A DNA stretch of 64,000 bases from Kalmusia sp. IMI 367209 (taxonomy: Eukaryota > Ascomycota > Dothideomycetes > Pleosporales > Didymosphaeriaceae): assembly GCA_027946365.1 (NCBI GenBank), contig JAPEUQ010000004.1:1612001-1676000 (forward strand). Reading direction: 5' to 3'. Under the pieces are notes generated by a model. That model saw only the letters and a program-made list of their open reading frames with translations, was not told the DNA's origin and did not search any database. Shown here piece by piece: positions 54,588 through 64,000 of this stretch (position 1 is the first letter of the stretch; the number at the start of each line of letters is the position of its first letter). The translations under genes and the position numbers were made by a program.

Positions 54588-56713
54588 ATTCGGTTGCTGC
54601 TGAAGTACATGCACCTCATACATGATATTGTAGTCTTTTAAACCCACCGCGTATCGTCTATCTAGCCGTAATCTCCTCATGACCACTCACGATGTCCGTC
54701 CGCTTTTTGCGTTAATATACCAATATTACAAACTTCCTCCAATGAATTGAGATGGGACCAAAATAGTGCAGGATAAGGTTGAAGCAGGGTCACGAGAGGC
54801 GGAGAGGACACACCTATTGACAGGCCTATACCTAGATACCCCTCAAAACAGCAGGCACGAACTGGAACCATGGCAAAAGCTTAAGTCAATCAAGAACATG
54901 CTAGTCTTGATGCGCAAAACAATATTCCAGCCACGCGTGCTACCTTTAGTGTAAGGCGGGGTCCCCGGATAATTTGGAAAATCGATCGGGCCAACATCTG
55001 CTTGCGGTACAAGTGTGATTACCAAATTAGTTGAGACGAACGTAACTGGTGGATCGGCGTCAGGATCCAGATGCGACTCGCTCAATTGTTCCTGGCTTCC
55101 GGTTTATCTTTTCCGTATGAAGGGTGTGAGGCTCAGGATGGAATTTCGGAGAATAGAATTGAAAAAGGTATGCCTTCCGAACTAAATTACATGTGAATTC
55201 AGTTTTGCTCGCTTCGTGCGACGCATTTCATGCATAGCATCCCAATCCCTTGCGCGAAGCCAGACTCCCTGCCATCATGTGAATACCGAGGATGGTTGCT
55301 TTTGCCATATCAGTTTGCATTCCAGAGCGTAGACTTGCTGAAGCCACCTTTCTTGCACCCTACAACCCTTTTTGTCGGGCACATCGTCGGCCTTTAAGAA
55401 TACGGTGGTAAGTTATGATACAGTTTGCGTTAGACATACAGGTGAGTTAGATATATAGTAACGTATCATATAGGTGAGGTATCTACTAGTAGTAATAGCA
55501 ACCTTGAGATCATTATATGCACTACAACATAGTATTAAGTAGTTTTTACATTCCAAAAACTTGCGCCGCTGGTTGATCGGTAAGCTGGCTAGACGTCTTT
55601 ACAAAAGGTATGGACAAGTTTGCTTCGGGTCCACATTCCTTGGAGCAGGCTGAGTAATGTAGTCCATGAGCTTCCTCGCTGTAGCTACTTCCAGTCGCTG
55701 CAGCTGGGGTTCGTTTGTAAAACTGTTGGAACCTAACCAAGTGTGGAGGGACAGAAAGGGTGAAAGGATCCAACCTGGGTGTGTACTGTTGGGAGATAGG
55801 CAAAAAGTTAAGTAAAGCATTGATTGTTGGGGCTTCTGAAAGAAGCGGACTATAAGCTAACTAGCTAATTACATAAGGATAACAATCCATTCGTCCCTGC
55901 TAGATGCAGGGGAACACCTTCCACCAACATGTACAACTTTGCGCAGAGCAGCTGTAAGGTTGTGGCTAGCAAAGACTACTAAGAAGATATGGATCCAAAC
56001 AATCATTGCAGCAGTGACTATAGTCGCATGATTATATGTGGGTAGCACGAGCCTTCGGTAGTGCGTTCACGAGAGACCCCCCTTGCTTACCAGTAGCACA
56101 AGGGATGAGCAGTGCTCTCGTCATTAGGGTTAGTCGAAGCGTTGGGTAGTTGCGGTAGATGATGGAAATAAAACTAACAAGTCAAGAAACAGACGGTCAG
56201 GGTGCGTGTGTAGAGCGCACACTTGTATTGTTGATGGTCCGAGAGCTAATTTTTTTTTTTGGCCACGCGTTCCCTACCGTAGCTCGCAGTCGGAGCAACG
56301 CCACACCGACGTAGCGACTAGCCAAGGACCTTCACCCCTTCTTTTTAAACATCGCATTACAAAGCATATGGACATTGCAGAGCTCAGAGCTAGAAATTCC
56401 AGGCTACACGCGCTTTTCCTTATGGGGAGGGTATGGCGGGTACTTTGCTGCGGGTACAGGTACAATGTCAGCAAATCGCACTAGCTATAAAACCTTCACG
56501 TGGTAGACGCTGCTTCAGCAGTCATAAGTTACGCTCTGCATAATATGGCTTTGACTGCGCTGCTATCGGAGTTACTCTCCAATACATGTCGCGTCTGCCT
56601 TGATCTTGAGCGAATCGCACGAAGACATTCAAATACAAAAGGCTTTGGCGAGATAACATTGTAGACGAGAAATACTGTACATTTCTATACAAGCAAGCCG
56701 AACTTTATCCAGC
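54588..56713. other. 2.1-kb gene-poor interval
   Basis: Promoter of the arabinofuranosidase at the left. A minus-strand ORF near 54950-55085 reads like a coding scrap (ADPPVTFVSTNLVITLV) but has no recognisable ends. A homopolymer of T lies near 56251, and one telomere-like TTAGGG unit near 56128 is isolated. No gene supported. Confidence 0.5.
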
Positions 56714-57753
56714 TCACACGTTCTGTCCAACACCGAAGTACGTCATAGCTAGCTTTTCTAGTGGTACGCTCTTCATAAAACTCTCCCAGGTGACTGGCTC
56801 TACCTGCGGGTACTTGTGATTATCATAATCGGGTCCTATGAGTGTCTGTCCGTTGATCATGTAGTACTGGAAGAATCTACGCAAGATCAGCTGTGTCGAT
56901 ATACACTGAGACTGTGCTGGAGTCTTACAGGAAGATATAAGCCATAAAGTTCTGAGGCTCCTTGGCTCGGAGTTCATGCATGCGATCGTAAAGATCCTCC
57001 AAAGATCCAAGACGCTCAAGCTTGGGCTTTACCCCGTATACCCTTTCGAACGACTCGGCGATTTCACGGAAGGTTGCGCGTCCACCAACAACTGTCCAGA
57101 GTTAGACGTTTCTCAATCGCACTGACCATGAACCACTTACGCTTTTGAATGCCAACAGCATTCTTGTCTACACAGACGGCAGCCGTGTACTCAGCAGCAT
57201 TCTCGTATGTGGTGCCCTCCCAGACCTCATCGCCTGTGCCCCAGTATTTGAAGGTAGTCGACGCGGGCTCGAAGATGCCAAAAGGGGGGCTAAAAAATGG
57301 CTCCATAAATCCACCCACCAGGATGTGAACACCCTTTACCTTGTCCTGACTGTCCAAGTATCCCTTAACGTGAATCATTGGGTCTTTGGGAAACAATTGA
57401 CCCAGCTCGAGTTTGGTATAGTCCAGTGCCCAATCTGAAGCAACATACCGAGAGACGCCTTCGGAAGCGCAAGCATCGATAAGAAGTTTTTGACCGTCAA
57501 CCATCAACTTGTCATCCCCGAGATAGCAGCAGACAACAACATCGCACCCAGCAACAAAAGAGCGGATCGCAGAAGTGTCGAAAGCGTCGCCCTTGGTGAG
57601 GCTGATCCTAGAATTTGAGGAAAAAGACGTAGGGACTTTCGAGGGGTCACGGTAGTAGCCTTTGACATTGATTCCAGGGGTTTTCAGGAGTGAAGAAGTA
57701 AGGACTCGGGCAAATTTGCCAGTTATGCCTGCAACACCGACCGTGGTTGCCAT
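56714..57753 (-). CDS. NmrA-like NAD(P)-binding protein
   Basis: Three exons, 57753-57141, 57091-56929 and 56876-56714, joined in phases 1 and 2, giving 312 residues. Introns are 49 and 52 bp with donors GTAAGT and GTAAGA. The N-terminus TTVGVAGITGKFARVL carries the GxxGxxG motif. DVVVCCYLGDD and ASDWALDYTK follow, with the conserved active-site-region Lys of the NmrA/isoflavone-reductase clan around HVKGYLD. The GGFMEPFF segment, the C-terminal GRATFREIAESFERVYG block and NGQTLIGPDYDNHKYP are typical of fungal members. Probably cytosolic reductase or redox sensor. Substrate unknown. Only distantly similar to the copy at 33725. Confidence 0.85.
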
Positions 57754-58587
57754 GATGATGTGGAGAATTGATATGGACAAGGCTCAAGAATCTGGAAACT
57801 TAAACTCAGAAGTGATTGATGCAAGAGAACTCTGGCAGAAATCTCTTCATTATAATATCGGTTTTCTTGTCACAAGCGTGTTAAAGGAGAGTGGCTTGTT
57901 CTACTCCTACAAATTTAGTAAGCTTGCGTCGGCATCGGCATCGTTAGCACCGACATTCTGGTGTACGCAGGAACGATTGCACTAGAGTCACAAAGCTTGA
58001 TCAGGATTATGAAGGTCCACATCCACCGCCCAAGAACGGGCTGTTTGCTGCATGTGGTAAAGAGGGACGTGGCACGTTCACGGGCAGCACAGCTACAGGC
58101 TTAGCGGCTTGATAATCGAGATTGCGTTCTTGCTGTCGGTCACGGGAGGCGTAGTTTTGGTCAAGTCATACGGCGCCGTGGCCTATCTAAATGTTGAACG
58201 TAAATCAATATTTCGCGAAAGCTTGATAGGAAAGTCCTTTTGCGGTCTGCATTTTAACTACGTTGTAGGATCGGGGAGCTATGGCGAGTATAGATGAGAC
58301 TGCATGACACGTATACATCTACACGCGTAAGGAGCAACCCAAATGCCCCAGCCGTCAATTTTTATTTTATCTTTATCAAGGCTGTCATAAATGATGATAT
58401 CATAGTCTAGACCTATCAGATAGTTGTTTGAAATTGTATAACATGAATAATGTTCGTTATTAGTGGATGATATCATTATGTTTTGACTGTGGCTCCAGTT
58501 AAATCCTAGATAGGAGTAGTCTTTGAGAGATCCTAGAAAGGACCCTTCGGGAGAAACACAACCTCCGAGTCGCCGAGCATGCAAGTC
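57754..58587. other. Intergenic, no gene seen
   Basis: Promoter side of the NmrA-like gene. Short ORFs only. A minus-strand ORF at 58279-58584 is A/T-rich and unrecognised. Confidence 0.5.
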
Positions 58588-59043
58588 TTATAGACGTCGC
58601 GTAATCTGCGGACGGCGATGTAAACCCTGTATGTCAAAGTCTCGTGCATTAGTAATTACAGCCAAGCCAGGTGCTAGCAGAATCTTCCTCGTTGCCTCTT
58701 CTAGCGTCTTAGGAGGATCTGCTACAAATAACCACTTCTGGGTTTGTGTGTAGATAGTGTATTATGTATCGGGCCAGACATCGTCAACCGCGTTGTTTCC
58801 CTGCAGGCCGGCGGCTACGGATATGTGTGAAATTATCGGGACAGCCCGCGACTGATATGCGCAGCGCAAACCAGTAGCATGGTATAGCAGGTAGAGGCAG
58901 TAGTTGGTCATGTCGTAGAAGACCGATCGATTCAGCGGGAAGCAAATTTCCCCTCTTCCAGCACCTTCTTCAGCGAAGTAGTGAGAAAAACCTTTGATAT
59001 ATGACAATCTGTGAATAGCTGACAGGATTAATCGAAAGAATGT
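58588..59043 (-). pseudogene. Broken reading frame of unknown family
   Basis: A minus-strand frame of 152 codons, open from 59043 to 58588 except for one TAA at 58762-58764. The first part reads HRLSYIKGFSHYFAEEG, then ICFPLNRSVFYDMT and AVPIISHISVAAGLQG. The second part reads KWLFVADPPKTLEEATRKI, then PGLAVITNARDFD. Both halves look like natural protein in one frame. No good start codon is visible. Either a remnant with a nonsense mutation or part of a spliced gene (a GT-AG cut with a weak donor could remove the stop). I do not recognise the family. Confidence 0.35.
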
Positions 59044-59144
59044 CTATGTCTTGAGCATACACTCCCATGTTCAAATTCAAATCATTACACCGGTGATCGA
59101 AACCACAGCCAACATACTCTCTCGCAGCTTTCCTTAAGACACCT

Positions 59145-59872
59145 TCACCTGATTACATCCCGATCAAAGATTGGCGAATGCTTAGTCGCAATCGGGCTGC
59201 TCAAAGTCCAGCAAACACAGTCGCACTCTACGTCGCAGACACAGACGGCGTTCGCCTCACGTGGCCTTTTCCTAAAAGATCAAGTGTCAATAAAAAAGTC
59301 ATCCCTCGATAAGCAATATGCAAGAGTGGCAAACGTACTCCTTACATTCCTTTGACGCCTTCTTTCGCACCCGACCGCTGAACGTCCTCGTCGCAGCTCT
59401 CGGAAGGTCCTTGATAACCCTGATGCTGCTTGCACGCTTCTCTGAAGGTGATGCGATGATCGGCGAAAGCGACATTGATCCATCGTAGCCAAGATCGTAT
59501 GCTGAAGGGATTGTGAGGGGCGAACGGAATGGGCGTCTATTCATCGACACGTCTCGGTAGCTAGGAGATAAAGTGTTGTTCGAAGTCGGCGAGTATTTGC
59601 CCCAGGTGAATGACGATCTGATAGATGAGGAAGTCGTGGGCGTAGGTCGAACAGAGCGAAAAGCGCAGCCTTTGTTGTGCGGACAGTTACATGCTGGCTC
59701 AAGTCAGTATATGATGTGTTTGTATATGCAGCATCGGGGCATTATTACAGAAGCTACGGGTGCGCTTGCATGGGCACCGGTGCGGTGAGTGTATGGAGGG
59801 CGTCCTATGTCCAGGCGCAGAGTGGTGCTGTGTACTGATGGGCGGCGGCTTCCTACGCCCTGGCGTATCCAT
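59145..59872 (-). CDS. Candidate small Cys-rich basic protein, unknown
   Basis: Three exons reconstructed: 59872-59749, 59693-59339 and 59271-59145, 201 residues. The first intron (55 bp) has a TACTGAC branch-like site just before its acceptor and joins HRCPCKRTRSF to SCNCPHNKGCAF, so a cysteine pattern runs across the splice. A long Ser/Thr/Pro-rich middle follows, then SSIRVIKDLPRAATRTF and a basic run GRVRKKASKE. The last exon (donor GTACGT, acceptor TTTTAG) is less sure. Read through instead, the protein stops at 59299. The C-terminal VCVCDVECDCVCW stretch is unusual and could be non-coding. No signal peptide. Not recognised. Confidence 0.45.
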
Positions 59873-60414
59873 ATTGATAGAATGGGTATTGAAATTTGCT
59901 CTAATCATTCTTTCAGTAGAGTGTTCCTTCGGATTTGCGTCTAGCGGAAGAGGCCAGCTCGGAAATTAAATATGTCGAGGCTGGGGGTTGACCCTGCGTG
60001 AATGCGACTTCCAACGTGCTAAGGGCACTGAACCGCCGTGAATGAATGTTTTAGGTGCGTTAGAGTGGAATTGATGGATCAAGCTGGCTACGAAATGCAT
60101 AGAGCGACGACTATTCAACTCATTTGCAAATTGCTAGTCTCCCATTGGTTCAACCATGTACGCGCATCATACACATTCTTTCGAGTTTTTCAATCATACT
60201 CTTTTTCTCTTGTGAGATGATTACAGAAATGTGCTGAGGGAGAGGTGGCTAGCCATTTGGAAGATCACTTGCATTCGAACTGGGTGGCATACTCCAATAT
60301 AGAAGTCATAATGTGGGGAATTTCTGAGGCTTTGGGTGTCCGATTCGACGCTCTAGACTTGCACTACAATATATTTTACTATTTTATTATCGTAATAGTC
60401 CATGCCTTCAAATT
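59873..60414. other. Intergenic, no gene seen
   Basis: 540 bp: promoter of the Cys-rich candidate and 3' flank of the next membrane protein. Nothing recognised. Confidence 0.5.
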
Positions 60415-61476
60415 TTAATCAGCAAGAAGCTGCGGTACGAGATAGTACAGTGTACACAAGGCACCAACAATCGCCCACGTTCTATCACGCCTGTACCACT
60501 TGTGTTCCCTCTCTTCCTCCTCCTTTAACTCTCTTTTCCTCTTCTTCTCTCTCAGTTCCTTCTCCGCTAGCTCCTGTCGCTGTTGGGGCGTCGTATATTG
60601 GCAATGAAGGATCTTCATACGTTGGTATATGGCTAGAAGTACGACGGTACAAGGGATAGTAGAGAGAGCCATCCACTTCATGGCTTTCTGATCGTGAATT
60701 AGCATACTAAAGCTTGGGCTCTGCAACGAGAAAATCAACATACCGCTTCTCTACACAAACGGTGCGCATTACCGCGCGGCACGGAGGAGGGCCAATGTTG
60801 TGTGTGACAAGCCGCGGATTCGAGGGAGCATTTCGCACCTTCTTTTCCCTTGCGACTGGTGTAGGTATAGCAGCCACTTCCGTGAGCGGGATCGGTTTCG
60901 TAGAGGAACATGCTGTAGGCGAGCACGGCGACACCCATTGACATCTCAATAGTCATGATCAAATGGAGTTCTTCCATGAAAATGCCCCACGACTACAATT
61001 CATTGATCAGAACCGTTTGATGAGGTTGACGAAAGAAAACTCACAGTTCGGATTAGCTTGTCGCGCGGAACGTAACAAGAAATGTAGACCAAAATCACGG
61101 CGCCCAGACCGGCCATGACACCAACGCTTAATGCACCCACGATGATAGTCAACCCTTTCGTATCGAATTCCACACGTGATGAGTCTGGAAGAGAATCAAG
61201 GGCAGCTTTGTTGTAACGAAATGCGGCTGGGACGAGAGTTCTGTAGCTTTCAGATGATGCATCCACCAAGAGAATGCGGGCATCTAGTACCAGGATGCCA
61301 ATAGTGAGAACCAAAAGAGATACTGCGCATATAGGATGCAAGACTCGCTCAATGAAGATGTCTAGCAGTGTGCATGGAATTGGCATGGTTGCATTTTCTT
61401 TCTTGTCAGAGGCTTTCTCGGCGTCAGGCAGAGCCCCGACATTGGGACTTTCGAGCTGCTGAAAGGGGTCCGCCAT
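60415..61476 (-). CDS. Multi-span membrane protein of unknown function
   Basis: Three exons, 61476-61045, 60992-60744 and 60720-60415, all phase 0, 328 residues. Donors are GTGAGT and GTATGT, acceptors TTGTAG and TTGCAG. The second intron is only 23 bases (60743-60721), too short for normal splicing, so that part of the model is weak and may need a different exon border. Visible membrane segments: about 38-62, 108-135, a third in exon 2 (HLIMTIEMSMGVAVLAYSMF), and two in exon 3 (MALSTIPCTVVLLAIY and TWAIVGALCTLYYLV). Between the last two lies a strongly charged Arg/Lys/Glu helix of about 40 residues. The exon 2 loop has several Cys. No named family recognised. Confidence 0.65.
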
Positions 61477-62077
61477 ACTCTAATGTTAGAGTGAACAATA
61501 AGTGATCGTGGTAGAGGCTTGCGGGGGAGCAGTATGATATTATAGGCTTTCTCGTAGGATGGGGCGAAGGATCGCATTAGGAGATTGGGTGTGGCTGTGC
61601 TGACGTCCTTGTAACGGACGGTATCAAATCGCAACACAGTAACTTTGTAATCGGCTTGAGCAGAGCATGTATCAGTACGCATACCTCCTCTTGTTCTTGT
61701 GACGCATGCTGATAGCCGTGATGCCACTCTTAGCTGCGGGCCGCATTGTACGGACCGAACGCGATCCTCACGCCCCCACCGACGGTGCAAATAGCTGCGG
61801 GTATAAGATAGAAAATGTGATTTGTGCTACCAATCAATGAAGATACTAAAAGTCGAGGCACGCTTCGGGAAGGCGAACCGTGGGTGGTTGGTTTTGTGTA
61901 TCACTTTTGTCTATGGAAAGCATATAGAACAAAGAATCATATGAACACTTTCATGTACCAGTGAACTCCCAGCTACGAATTCAAGCCATCAAGAGGTATT
62001 CCCAAACGCCACGCATGCCAACCAGAACTCCATGCTTATCTATCTCATCATTTCAGACCGTCCCGGACTCCCTATCC
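61477..62077. other. Intergenic, no gene seen
   Basis: Promoter side of the membrane protein and 3' flank of the thioredoxin gene. No gene recognised. Confidence 0.55.
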
Positions 62078-62724
62078 TCATCGCCGTGCCCTCACGCTGA
62101 ACGGACTCTCCTCGGCCGACTTGTACGAATCAAAACTCAATAAGCTCACAAAGTATAGCGCAAAGAAGCGCACAACGAGGTCGCCAAACCCGCCATTGCC
62201 ACTCATCATGCCCTGCAGACCCGCAAAGCCACCGTTGTTCACCGGCCGCGAGGGTGTTGAAGTTGACCCCAGCGTGTATCCCTTAGACTGAAAATGTACG
62301 CCGCGGGCGGCGGGCCCATTAGTCGCGTCGTTGACGGCTTTGCGGACGGCGGCCGTGAGCGCCGAGGGATTGGCGCCGCGGATGGTCTCGACTACGCTGC
62401 CGCTCTTCAGAACGAGGAATGTCGGCATCCTGTGCGCCGATTCATTAGCACCCGTTTCCTCAGGTTCCGTCCTGTGGGATAATATGGCACTTACGCTGAC
62501 ACGCCATACTTCTTCGCGACCTCCTGCTGATTGTCGACATCGACCTTCACAAATTGCACGCGTCCGGGCTTCGTCTCCTTCTCAGCAAGCGCATGGAAGA
62601 CGGGTGCAATGGTTTTGCAGGGCCCGCACCAGTCGGCGTAGAAGTCGACGATTGTGTATGTGGCTGAGGATATGAGCGTGTTGAAGTGTGCCGACGAGGA
62701 GACGTGGATGGTTTTGTCAGGCAT
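62078..62724 (-). CDS. Thioredoxin-domain protein with C-terminal hydrophobic segment
   Basis: Two exons, 62724-62495 and 62429-62078, joined in phase 2 (donor GTAAGT, acceptor GCACAG), 193 residues. Residues 1-105 are a canonical thioredoxin: [18 protein letters not shown] with the CGPC active site, [21 protein letters not shown] with the cis-Pro, and FLVLKSG. Unlike a free thioredoxin (about 105 residues) there is an extra region. It has a Gly/Ser-rich linker ([16 protein letters not shown]) and a hydrophobic stretch near 163-180 ([16 protein letters not shown]) followed by a basic tail. It could be tail-anchored in a membrane, or the segment could be an amphipathic helix. It should reduce disulphides using thioredoxin reductase. 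Confidence 0.88.
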
Positions 62725-63152
62725 GATGTGTGAGCGCGAAGGAATTATTAGTCACAACTAGTATCGCAGGATGCGTATATCAAGTGTCGAGAGCTTTGGG
62801 TTGTGGAGTCGAAGGTGTGGCGGCGGGGTGAAGTGAACAGCTTGCGACGTAGGTACACGGACTTTACGAGCTCAAGGCCCACAGCCGAGGTAGCTCCGAT
62901 TGGGCTTTGGACGTGGGGGCGCTTCTTATATTCGTGCACCATCAACACGCACATAGAATACCAAGCTGGTCGTGAGGAAAATGGCTTGGATTTTGTACTA
63001 TTTACTACATACATTTGCATGGATATGTTTTCGAAGAGATCTGCGACATGATCTGGCGCGTCTTCGAGGATGGGTGCGCGCGTGCTCGACAGAGAACGAA
63101 CAGAGGCGCGCTATATTAACTTGTACCGACAAGAGATCAAACTGGGACAGGA
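62725..63152. other. Intergenic, no gene seen
   Basis: Promoter of the thioredoxin gene and 3' flank of the zinc-finger gene. Nothing recognised. Confidence 0.55.
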
Positions 63153-64000
63153 CTAGTAACGTTTGGTTGGTTTGGAATTGGCAGCGTCCTGCCGCATGCG
63201 CTCTGTCAGGGCTAGCATGTTTGCCGTCATTGGGTCTACAACTTCTGTGGGCCGAGATGGAGTCGGTTCACGAGGGTTCGCGTTTGCGACAGGTCTTCCT
63301 TGTTCGCCGACGATATCCTCATCAGAAGGAGGTGCTTTTCGACCGCAATTCTTAGACGGGGAATCTTCCATCTCATCCGCAACATTGACCTTTCCAACGT
63401 TGCGCTTTTTACGGCCTGGTACCTTTGCTTCAGCAGTCTCTTTAGTTCCTCCAGTACTGGGCTCATAATCCTCGTCTGCCGCCTTCCTTTTCTTGGCCCG
63501 AGACTTCATCGCGGTGGCAGGGAGATCCAGCTTAGGTGGCTCTACGATCTCGCCAGTTTCGAACGATTCAAGTATGGCAGCCCTAAAATCCTCCGGTAAG
63601 TCATCCAAACCTTCGAGCGAGCCTTCATTCATGAACCCTTTGACCGCGTTGAGGTCGTACTTTGAGATGCATATCCTATTCTTGTCAGCTACGGTCTCAT
63701 AACTTGTAATTGCTCGGGCATCCTGCCCTATGATACATATCCTAACTGTTAACTAGACGGCCAGACTTCGCCTGGCCTGCACTTACCAATGCTTGTATTG
63801 CCAGGTCTCGTGTTCTCCGTCAAATATCCTTGCAATTCCTAGCCGCAGATAGCCTTTGGCGATTTTAGCACCCTGCTCTTTGCACGCAGCGCCCCGACAG
63901 CCGGCCGCAGCTCGCTTTGTGACTTCAACCTTGTACCCGACCGCGTCTGTAATCTCGCCACCGTAGCCGCCGAACTGGACGAGATCTGGACGAATGTCTT
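63153..64000 (-). CDS. PARP-type zinc-finger protein, 5' end cut off by the window edge
   Basis: Two exons visible, 64000-63787 (partial) and 63675-63153, joined inside a Trp codon by a 111-bp intron (donor GTAAGT, acceptor GAATAG). The visible N-terminal part has the zf-PARP pattern: GCRGAACKEQGAKIAKGYLRLG, cut here into CRGAAC, KIAKGYLRLG and WQYKHWICI. Its Cys, Cys, His and Cys ligands bind one zinc and recognise nicked or broken DNA in PARP1 and DNA ligase III. The second half is low complexity, with an acidic DLPEDFRAAILESF segment and a basic run SRAKKRKAADED (likely nuclear signal). No PARP catalytic domain is present, so this is one of the small fungal zf-PARP proteins. The true start lies beyond 64000. 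Confidence 0.8.

Noticed and set aside
56125..56140. Telomere-like TTAGGG unit
   Set aside because: A single unit followed by TTAG only; no array, so not a telomere or internal telomeric repeat.
1..64000. tRNA, rRNA or CRISPR features
   Set aside because: No T-loop consensus with matching acceptor stem, no rRNA core sequence and no regularly spaced repeats were found by reading.

Overview
The window is nuclear DNA from a filamentous ascomycete. Evidence: genes on both strands at roughly one per 2-2.5 kb, short GT-AG introns (about 37-155 bp), short intergenic gaps and no operons. Protein types fit Dothideomycetes, probably Pleosporales: a DUF6536 membrane protein, 'LPPELRNQIY' F-box-like proteins, a DUF7025-type AAA ATPase, TRI12-type and DHA2-type MFS pumps and a GH54 arabinofuranosidase. 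The lineage is inferred from protein style, not from a search. I saw no rRNA, tRNA, CRISPR array, intact transposon or virus.

Layout. 0.6-7.1 kb: HAD hydrolase, OSTA/TMEM184-type membrane protein, DUF6536 membrane protein. 7.7-17.4 kb, a housekeeping block: CCT3 chaperonin subunit, a conserved protein of unknown function, a UBE2O-like E2 ubiquitin-conjugating enzyme with a frameshift, and COG8 of the Golgi tethering complex. 17.9-24.6 kb: a four-span membrane protein, an AAA ATPase and, divergent from it, an unknown 801-residue membrane protein. 25.2-32.9 kb: TRI12-like MFS pump, F-box-like protein, a coiled-coil unknown and an SDR enzyme with a frameshift at its catalytic motif. 33.7-40.7 kb: NmrA-like protein, a 3-kb gene-poor stretch, a DHA2-type MFS pump and a decayed F-box/LRR-type pseudogene. 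41.0-50.6 kb, signalling and transport: a type II membrane protein with a PPPY motif and a UIM-like helix, an aberrant Ras-like GTPase, an AEC-type carrier and a large hybrid histidine kinase. 51.1-57.8 kb: F-box-like protein, GH54/CBM42 arabinofuranosidase, a second NmrA-like protein. 58.6-64 kb: a broken reading frame, a candidate small Cys-rich gene, a multi-span membrane protein, a thioredoxin with a C-terminal membrane segment, and the C-terminal part of a PARP-type zinc-finger protein running off the window edge.

Most gene models were assembled by hand from splice signals and frame continuity, and nearly all close in frame. Two genes (UBE2O-like and SDR) are each broken by one small indel in a short repeat. 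These may be assembly errors or recent inactivations. I found no biosynthetic gene cluster and no clearly new multi-gene system. The best leads are the candidate gene at 59.1-59.9 kb, the UIM/PPPY membrane protein, the divergent AAA/membrane-protein pair, the aberrant small GTPase, and a nine-base CACGTG-centred motif repeated in three promoters.
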